Assembly: GCA_014268975.2 (NCBI GenBank)
Contig: CP077096.1
Coordinates: 186,001-250,000 of the forward strand
From: Pseudomonas wayambapalatensis
Lineage (GTDB): Bacteria; Pseudomonadota; Gammaproteobacteria; Pseudomonadales; Pseudomonadaceae
DNA length: 64,000 bases
Direction: 5' to 3'
The notes beneath the pieces were generated by a model. The model was not told the DNA's origin. It ran no database searches and saw nothing but the letters and a program-made list of their open reading frames with translations. A program made the translations under genes and the position numbers. Positions 59,126 through 64,000 of this stretch are shown in pieces. How positions within the stretch are numbered: position 1 is the stretch's first letter; every line of letters begins with the position of its first letter.

Positions 59126-59163
59126 GACGGCGCCCAAGGGCGCACAAGCGAAGAGGCTCGACG

Positions 59164-59655
<492 letters not shown>

Positions 59656-59665
59656 GGCTGACGAC

Positions 59666-60748
59666 ATGAAGATCGGTGTAATCGGTGGCGGCCAACTGGG
59701 TCGCATGCTGGCCTTGGCGGGCACTCCGCTGGGCATGAACTTCGCCTTCCTCGACCCGGCACCGGACGCCTGCGCCGCCCCCCTGGGCGAGCACCTGCGT
59801 GCCGACTACGGCGACCAGGACCACCTGCGCCAGCTGGCCGAGGAAGTCGACCTGGTGACTTTCGAGTTCGAGAGCGTCCCGGCGGAAACCGTGGCCTTCC
59901 TGTCGCAGTTCGTGCCGGTCTACCCAAGCGCCGAAGCCCTGCGCATCGCGCGCGATCGCCTGTTCGAGAAGAGCATGTTCCGCGACCTGGGGATTCCGAC
60001 CCCGGCCTTCGCCGACATCCTTTCGCAGGACGACCTCGACGCGGCAGTGGCCAGCATCGGCCTGCCGGCCGTGCTCAAGACCCGCACCCTGGGTTATGAC
60101 GGCAAGGGCCAGAAGGTCCTGCGCAAGCCAGAAGACGTGGTCGGCACCTTCGCCGAGCTGGGCAGCGTTCCTTGCCTGCTGGAAGGCTTCGTGCCGTTCA
60201 CCGGCGAAGTCTCGCTGGTTGCCGTGCGGGCCCGCGATGGCGAGACGCGCTTCTATCCGCTGGTGCACAACACCCATGACAGCGGCATCCTGAAACTGTC
60301 GGTGGCAAGCGTCGCGCATCCGCTGCAGGCGCTGGCTGAAGATTACGTCGGCCGTGTGCTGCAAAAGCTCGACTACGTCGGCGTAATGGCGTTCGAGTTC
60401 TTCGAAGTCGACGGTGGCCTGAAGGCCAACGAAATCGCCCCGCGCGTGCACAACTCCGGGCACTGGACCATCGAAGGCGCCGAGTGCAGCCAGTTCGAGA
60501 ACCACCTGCGGGCCGTCGCCGGCCTGCCGCTGGGCTCGACCGCCAAGGTGGGTGAGAGCGCGATGCTCAACTTCATCGGCGAAGTGCCTGCGGTCGCCAA
60601 GGTCGTGGCCATCGACGACTGCCATCTGCACCACTACGGCAAGGCGTTCAAGGCCGGCCGCAAGGTCGGTCACGCCACCCTGCGTTGCAAGGACATGGCC
60701 ACGCTCAAGGCCAAGATCGCCGAGGTAGAGGCGTTGATCGCCGACTGA
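59666..60748 (+). CDS. purK: N5-carboxyaminoimidazole ribonucleotide synthase
   Basis: ATP-grasp enzyme making N5-CAIR from AIR, bicarbonate and ATP (360 aa). N-terminal IGVIGGGQLGRMLALAG, ATP-grasp loop KTRTLGYDGKGQKVL near residue 140, and NEIAPRVHNSGHWTIEG near residue 255 are family signatures. The ATG at 59666 is chosen over frames open further upstream, which run through purE. An 18-bp hairpin follows the gene. Confidence 0.95.
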   Translation: MKIGVIGGGQLGRMLALAGTPLGMNFAFLDPAPDACAAPLGEHLRADYGDQDHLRQLAEEVDLVTFEFESVPAETVAFLSQFVPVYPSAEALRIARDRLFEKSMFRDLGIPTPAFADILSQDDLDAAVASIGLPAVLKTRTLGYDGKGQKVLRKPEDVVGTFAELGSVPCLLEGFVPFTGEVSLVAVRARDGETRFYPLVHNTHDSGILKLSVASVAHPLQALAEDYVGRVLQKLDYVGVMAFEFFEVDGGLKANEIAPRVHNSGHWTIEGAECSQFENHLRAVAGLPLGSTAKVGESAMLNFIGEVPAVAKVVAIDDCHLHHYGKAFKAGRKVGHATLRCKDMATLKAKIAEVEALIAD

Positions 60749-60778
60749 TCGAACTTCTGCCTGGTGCAGGCCCTCTGA

Positions 60779-60823
60779 GATGGAACACGCCAAAGCGCTG
60801 TCTAGGCTTTGGCGTGTTCCATC
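60779..60823 (+). other. 18-bp perfect hairpin after purK
   Basis: GATGGAACACGCCAAAGC (60779-60796) is exactly complementary to GCTTTGGCGTGTTCCATC (60806-60823), with a 9-base loop. No T-run follows. It could end purK mRNA, protect its 3' end, or be an insertion scar. It is not a REP of the local type. Confidence 0.7.
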
Positions 60824-60843
60824 TTCACTGCAGAGGGATTGCC

Positions 60844-61089
60844 ATGGGCATCATCGGAACCATCTTCATCGGCCTGATCGTCGGCTTGCTGGCGCGCTTC
60901 CTGAAACCCGGGGACGACAGCATGGGCTGGATCATGACCATTCTGCTCGGCATCGCCGGCTCCCTGGTGGCGACCTATGGCGGGCAGGCCCTTGGCATCT
61001 ACCAGGCCGGGCAGGCGGCGGGCTTCTTCGGTGCCCTGGTCGGCGCCATCGTGCTGCTGGTGATCTACGGATTCATCAAGAAGCGCTGA
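60844..61089 (+). CDS. GlsB/YeaQ/YmgE family small membrane protein
   Basis: 81 aa transglycosylase-associated (Transgly_assoc) protein with three hydrophobic segments (GIIGTIFIGLIVGLLARF, IMTILLGIAGSLVATYGG, AGFFGALVGAIVLLVIYGF) and glycine-zipper spacing. Family members are stress-induced inner-membrane proteins of unclear function. The ATG at 60844 follows AGAGGGA. Confidence 0.88.
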   Translation: MGIIGTIFIGLIVGLLARFLKPGDDSMGWIMTILLGIAGSLVATYGGQALGIYQAGQAAGFFGALVGAIVLLVIYGFIKKR

Positions 61090-61137
61090 ACACAGGCTAG
61101 AATGCGCGGCAATTCACCTGAGTTGCCGAGCATTGCC

Positions 61138-61671
61138 ATGCGTGCGTTATTCCTTCTTCCCCTGTTGCTGGCCACCACCCTGGCCCATGCCGAGCTGCCC
61201 GAGACCGATTGGCTGGAGCTGATGCCCAAGTCGGACCAGAAAGCTCTCGAGCAGATGCCCGAGATCGATCACAACTCCCCCGAAGCCATGGGCACCTTCA
61301 CCGCCAAGGGCGGGCTGAAGCAGAGCAAGGGCTTGCCGGCGGTGATGTATTCGACCAAGACCGTGGCGGCCATGAACGGCAAGCAGATCCGCCTGGGTGG
61401 CTATCCGGTGCCGCTGGAGAGCGATGCCAAGGGCAACAGTACGTTATTCTTCCTCGTGCCTTATCCGGGCGCCTGCATCCACGTGCCGCCGCCACCGCCG
61501 AACCAGCTGGTGCTGGTGCGCTATCCGAAAGGGTTGAAGATCGCCGATATCTACACGCCACTGTGGGTGACCGGCACGCTGAAGATCGAGAAGGTCAGCA
61601 ATGACCTGGCCGATGCGGCGTACGCGCTGGACGCAGGGAAGGTGAGGGTGGTCGAGGACGCCGATCTTTGA
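61138..61671 (+). CDS. DUF3299 exported protein
   Basis: 177 aa with signal peptide (RALFLLPLLLATTLAHA, cleavage near residue 18). The mature domain begins LPETDWLELMPKSDQKALEQ and carries the family pattern IRLGGYPVPLESD, FFLVPYPGACIHVPPPPPNQ and YTPLWVTGTLKIE. DUF3299 proteins often accompany ABC permease genes of the lipoprotein-export type, but none lie here. Function unknown; the single conserved Cys in PGACIH may bind metal. Confidence 0.85.
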   Translation: MRALFLLPLLLATTLAHAELPETDWLELMPKSDQKALEQMPEIDHNSPEAMGTFTAKGGLKQSKGLPAVMYSTKTVAAMNGKQIRLGGYPVPLESDAKGNSTLFFLVPYPGACIHVPPPPPNQLVLVRYPKGLKIADIYTPLWVTGTLKIEKVSNDLADAAYALDAGKVRVVEDADL

Positions 61672-61750
61672 GCCTGAACCGGTTCTTGCAGGGGCATAGT
61701 TCTCTTTGGGAGCAACTGTCTTGCTCAAAATCTAAAGGCCAGCCCAATCC

Positions 61751-61794
61751 CTCTGTGGGAGCGGGCTTGCCCGCGAACACGGGCATAGCCCGTG
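61751..61794. repeat. REP element
   Basis: CTCTGTGGGAGCGGGCTTGC and CCGCGAA form a REP core with GCGGGC/GCCCGC arms, followed by a second small palindrome CACGGGC-ATA-GCCCGTG (61778-61794). It lies between convergent genes. Confidence 0.75.
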
Positions 61795-61827
61795 CCAGGC
61801 AGTGCGGTGTGGCGGTGTCCTGTTGAG

Positions 61828-62724
61828 TCAGAGCGCTTCGCGACCGATCACCAGCTGAAGCGCATGGCTGGCGCCAGGCTTGAGCTCCACCACGTCATCC
61901 CACACATTCGCCGTCTCCACGCACAGCATCCGCTGCCAGCCATCATCGGCCATGTCGGGCAGCTCGCGGGCGCGGTCGGTCCAGGGGTTCCAGATCACTG
62001 CACTGCGTGAGCCGGTGGCGTGCAAGGTGATGCGCCGCTTCCATTGCGGATCGACGATCGCCAGGCGCTCGGGTGCGTTCAGGTAGATGCGGTCGGTTTC
62101 GCCGGCAAAGCCCAGCTTGCCCTGCTGGGTGCGCTGTTCCCAGCCTTCCAGGGTCTCGATGTAGGGCAGCCCCTCGACGCCTTCCACCTGTACCTGGCGC
62201 ACATCGCTGACGGCGAAATAGCTGTGCAGTGCCTGGCTGAGCGTGACGTTGGCGTCGCCCAGGTTGCGGCTGGAAAGCGAGACGTGCAGTTGTGCGCCCA
62301 GCTCGATCAGCAGACGGAGCTCGACCTTGTGCGGCCAGTCCGGCAGTTGGCCCTGGGCCTCGGGCAGGTCGAATTCGATTCGCAGGTTTTCACCGACTTC
62401 CTCGACGCCCAGCAACTGCCAGTCACGCCCGCGCACCAGGCCGTGGGCTGGCGCCTCGCTGCCGTGGTACATGGTCTTGACCGAATCGGGATTACGCTGG
62501 AAGTTGCTGAACCACGGCCAGCATACCGGCACACCGGCGCGTACTGACTTGCCCTGGCGGAAGATCGCCTGGTCACTGAGCCAAAGCAGGGGTTCGTCAC
62601 CGATGGGCTGGTAGCTGAGAATCTGCGCGCCCTGCTGGGCGATGAGGAGTTCGGCGTGCTGGCTGGTGATGCGCCAGCAATTGAGTTCGCCGTGTTGCTC
62701 GGTGTCGACCTTGAAGGTTGCCAT
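61828..62724 (-). CDS. D-hexose-6-phosphate mutarotase (YeaD-like)
   Basis: 298 aa galactose-mutarotase-fold epimerase acting on the anomers of glucose-6-phosphate. Typical segments are SYQPIGDEPLLWLSDQA, VRAGVPVCWPWF near residue 63, HGLVRGRDW and LSQALHSYFAV with the catalytic His, and WNPWTDRARELPDM. The ATG at 62724 (MATFKVDTEQHG) fits the family. It would feed the glucose-6-phosphate dehydrogenase route, though its gene is far from zwf. Confidence 0.88.
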   Translation of the reverse strand: MATFKVDTEQHGELNCWRITSQHAELLIAQQGAQILSYQPIGDEPLLWLSDQAIFRQGKSVRAGVPVCWPWFSNFQRNPDSVKTMYHGSEAPAHGLVRGRDWQLLGVEEVGENLRIEFDLPEAQGQLPDWPHKVELRLLIELGAQLHVSLSSRNLGDANVTLSQALHSYFAVSDVRQVQVEGVEGLPYIETLEGWEQRTQQGKLGFAGETDRIYLNAPERLAIVDPQWKRRITLHATGSRSAVIWNPWTDRARELPDMADDGWQRMLCVETANVWDDVVELKPGASHALQLVIGREAL

Positions 62725-62796
62725 GCGCTCGTCTCGTTGATTGCAGGTGAGGCCGTTGGACCTCGAAGCCTGCAACGAGTTTACCGCGCGCCGGGT

Positions 62797-63195
62797 TCAG
62801 CGACGAGGTACGGAGCGGGTGCGGCCACTGCCGTCGATGGCCACGAAGACGAACACCGCCTCGGTCACCTTGCGCCATTCACTGGACAGCGGGTCGTCGC
62901 TCCAGACCTCGACCATCATCTGGATCGAGCTGCGGCCGATCTCCAGGGTCTGTGTGTAGAACGACAGTTGCGCGCCCACGGCCACCGGCACCAGGAATGC
63001 CATGCGATCGATCGCTACGGTGGCCACACGGCCGCCAGCCACACGGCTGGCCATGGCCGTGCCGGCCAGGTCCATCTGGGCGACCAGCCAGCCGCCGAAA
63101 ATATCGCCGAAGCCGTTGGTTTCACGCGGCAACGCGGTGATCTGAAGGGCCAGGTCGCCCTGCGGGATAGGATCTTCTTGTTCGAGCTCAATCAT
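62797..63195 (-). CDS. acyl-CoA thioesterase (YciA-like)
   Basis: 132 aa single hotdog domain. NGFGDIFGGWLVAQMDLAGT (residues 27-46) contains the catalytic Asp and helix start of the YciA/BACH group, followed by VATVAIDRMAFLVPVAVGA. It is shorter than the other thioesterase in the window (32752-33231) and the two are not close paralogues. It is transcribed with the mutarotase gene 72 bases downstream, possibly as one unit. Confidence 0.88.
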   Translation of the reverse strand: MIELEQEDPIPQGDLALQITALPRETNGFGDIFGGWLVAQMDLAGTAMASRVAGGRVATVAIDRMAFLVPVAVGAQLSFYTQTLEIGRSSIQMMVEVWSDDPLSSEWRKVTEAVFVFVAIDGSGRTRSVPRR

Positions 63196-63561
63196 GCCGT
63201 GGGGCCTCTGACCCGTGACGCTTCGTTGGTTGGCGCGGTGACGGACGCCCTGAAAAACGATTCAGCCAGAAACATACTACGCTGATTTCGCTCCGGTTGG
63301 CGGCCAAAGGGAAACTCTGCGAAACCGCCTGCCCTTAATGACCGGCGTTTTCGCACAACATCCCATATCGTAAGCAACCTTTTCCTACGAACTCCTACAA
63401 AGAGCGCAGTATATAGACGGTATCGGCCAGCGACGACCGCACATTGATGAATATCTGTAGGGTTTTTGTACCTCTATGAGCGACGCGGGGCAATTTGTTA
63501 TCTTCCCCATTCCCGCGCCAGAAGCCGCAGCACAAGCGGCCTGCCTTATAAGAGAACGTCC
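63196..63561. other. promoter region between thioesterase and MHS transporter
   Basis: 366 bases between divergent genes with lower GC than the neighbouring coding DNA. A TATATA (63409-63414) could be a -10, but no firm -35 goes with it. I see no gene, repeat or clear palindrome. Confidence 0.4.
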
Positions 63562-64000
63562 ATGACCTCCGTGCCGAGCAGTATCGAGCAGCCCTCGCGG
63601 CCGCTGACCCGCAGTGACTACAAGACCCTCTCACTGTCCGCCCTGGGCGGAGCCCTGGAGTTCTACGACTTCATCATCTTCGTGTTCTTCGCCACGGTGG
63701 TGGGCAAGTTGTTCTTCCCCGCCGACATGCCCGAATGGCTGCGCCTGATGCAGACCTTCGGCATCTTCGCTGCAGGTTACCTCGCGCGGCCGCTGGGCGG
63801 CATCGTCATGGCGCACTTTGGTGACCTGCTCGGGCGCAAGAAGATGTTTACCCTGAGCATCTTCATGATGGCCTTGCCAACCCTGATCATGGGCCTGCTG
63901 CCGACCTACGCACAGATCGGCCTGTGGGCGCCGATCCTGCTGCTGCTGATGCGCGTGGTGCAAGGCGCCGCCATTGGCGGTGAGGTGCCGGGTGCCTGGG
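63562..64000 (+). CDS. MFS transporter, metabolite:H+ symporter family (partial)
   Basis: The first 146 codons of a major-facilitator protein, cut by the window end. SLSALGGALEFYDFIIFVFF is the first membrane segment with the MHS-family LExYDF motif, FGDLLGRKKMFTLSIF is the conserved loop 2-3 signature (GDxxGRK), and RVVQGAAIGGEVPGA is the fourth-segment motif. Relatives move organic acids such as citrate, alpha-ketoglutarate or proline/betaine; the substrate cannot be told from this part. The ATG at 63562 has AAGAGAA upstream. Confidence 0.88.
   Translation, partial: MTSVPSSIEQPSRPLTRSDYKTLSLSALGGALEFYDFIIFVFFATVVGKLFFPADMPEWLRLMQTFGIFAAGYLARPLGGIVMAHFGDLLGRKKMFTLSIFMMALPTLIMGLLPTYAQIGLWAPILLLLMRVVQGAAIGGEVPGAW

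Overview
The window looks like origin-proximal chromosome of a fluorescent Pseudomonas of the P. putida group, closest in character to cyanogenic members such as P. entomophila. The reasons are the gene order mnmG-rsmG-parA-parB-atpIBEFHAGDC-glmU-glmR-glmS, high GC with almost no TTA codons, P. putida-type REP palindromes, and protein sequences typical of the group. This identification rests on recalled synteny and protein similarity, not on a search. oriC itself (dnaA/rpmH side) should lie a few kb to the left of base 1.

Layout: 1-4.4 kb holds tRNA/rRNA modification (mnmG, rsmG) and chromosome partition (parA, parB). 4.5-11.8 kb is the complete F1Fo ATP synthase operon with a good sigma70 promoter and a terminator. 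11.8-16 kb is the UDP-GlcNAc supply block (glmU, glmR, glmS), ending in the Tn7 attachment site. 16-19 kb is a small scar region: a 5'-truncated alpha/beta hydrolase, an AT-rich short reading frame with its own terminator, a GABA-permease-like transporter and a degraded DUF417 gene. 19.1-22.1 kb is hcnABC (hydrogen cyanide synthase) with a textbook RsmA/RsmE site on the hcnA ribosome binding site. 22.1-26.4 kb carries lpd3, cfa and cls. 26.5-31.4 kb is a zinc-starvation cluster (folE2, zigA, DUF1826, a second COG0523 GTPase) with a Zur-like palindrome, and a perfect parS site inside folE2. 31.4-42.2 kb holds pdxY, thioesterase, a CPA2 antiporter, a SUKH protein, a Tim44-like protein, uvrD and a PAS-GGDEF-EAL protein. 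42.2-49.3 kb is central carbon metabolism: zwf with a divergent HexR-type regulator and operator, then pycR and the two-subunit pyruvate carboxylase. 49.4-56.3 kb is more accessory: acetyltransferases, a PaiB-like protein, a MocR regulator, and an acetylpolyamine module (AraC regulator, deacetylase, binding protein). 56.4-64 kb holds aspA with a divergent LysR regulator, purEK, small membrane/exported proteins, a hexose-6-phosphate mutarotase, a thioesterase and the start of an MHS-family transporter.

The most unusual structure is DNA-level rather than a new operon. Nineteen perfect DnaA boxes (TTATCCACA or its complement) are scattered through the window, mostly inside genes. The densest group is a 60-base stretch in the linker of the MocR regulator, where five DnaA-box-like 12-base units repeat in register and use otherwise rare TTA/CTA leucine codons. 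Other points worth checking are the purE leader (a perfect 18-base palindrome followed by a terminator hairpin), an 18-bp hairpin after purK, and a 38-bp perfect REP inverted pair after pycB. I found no rRNA, tRNA, CRISPR array or intact insertion sequence, and no clearly new multigene system.
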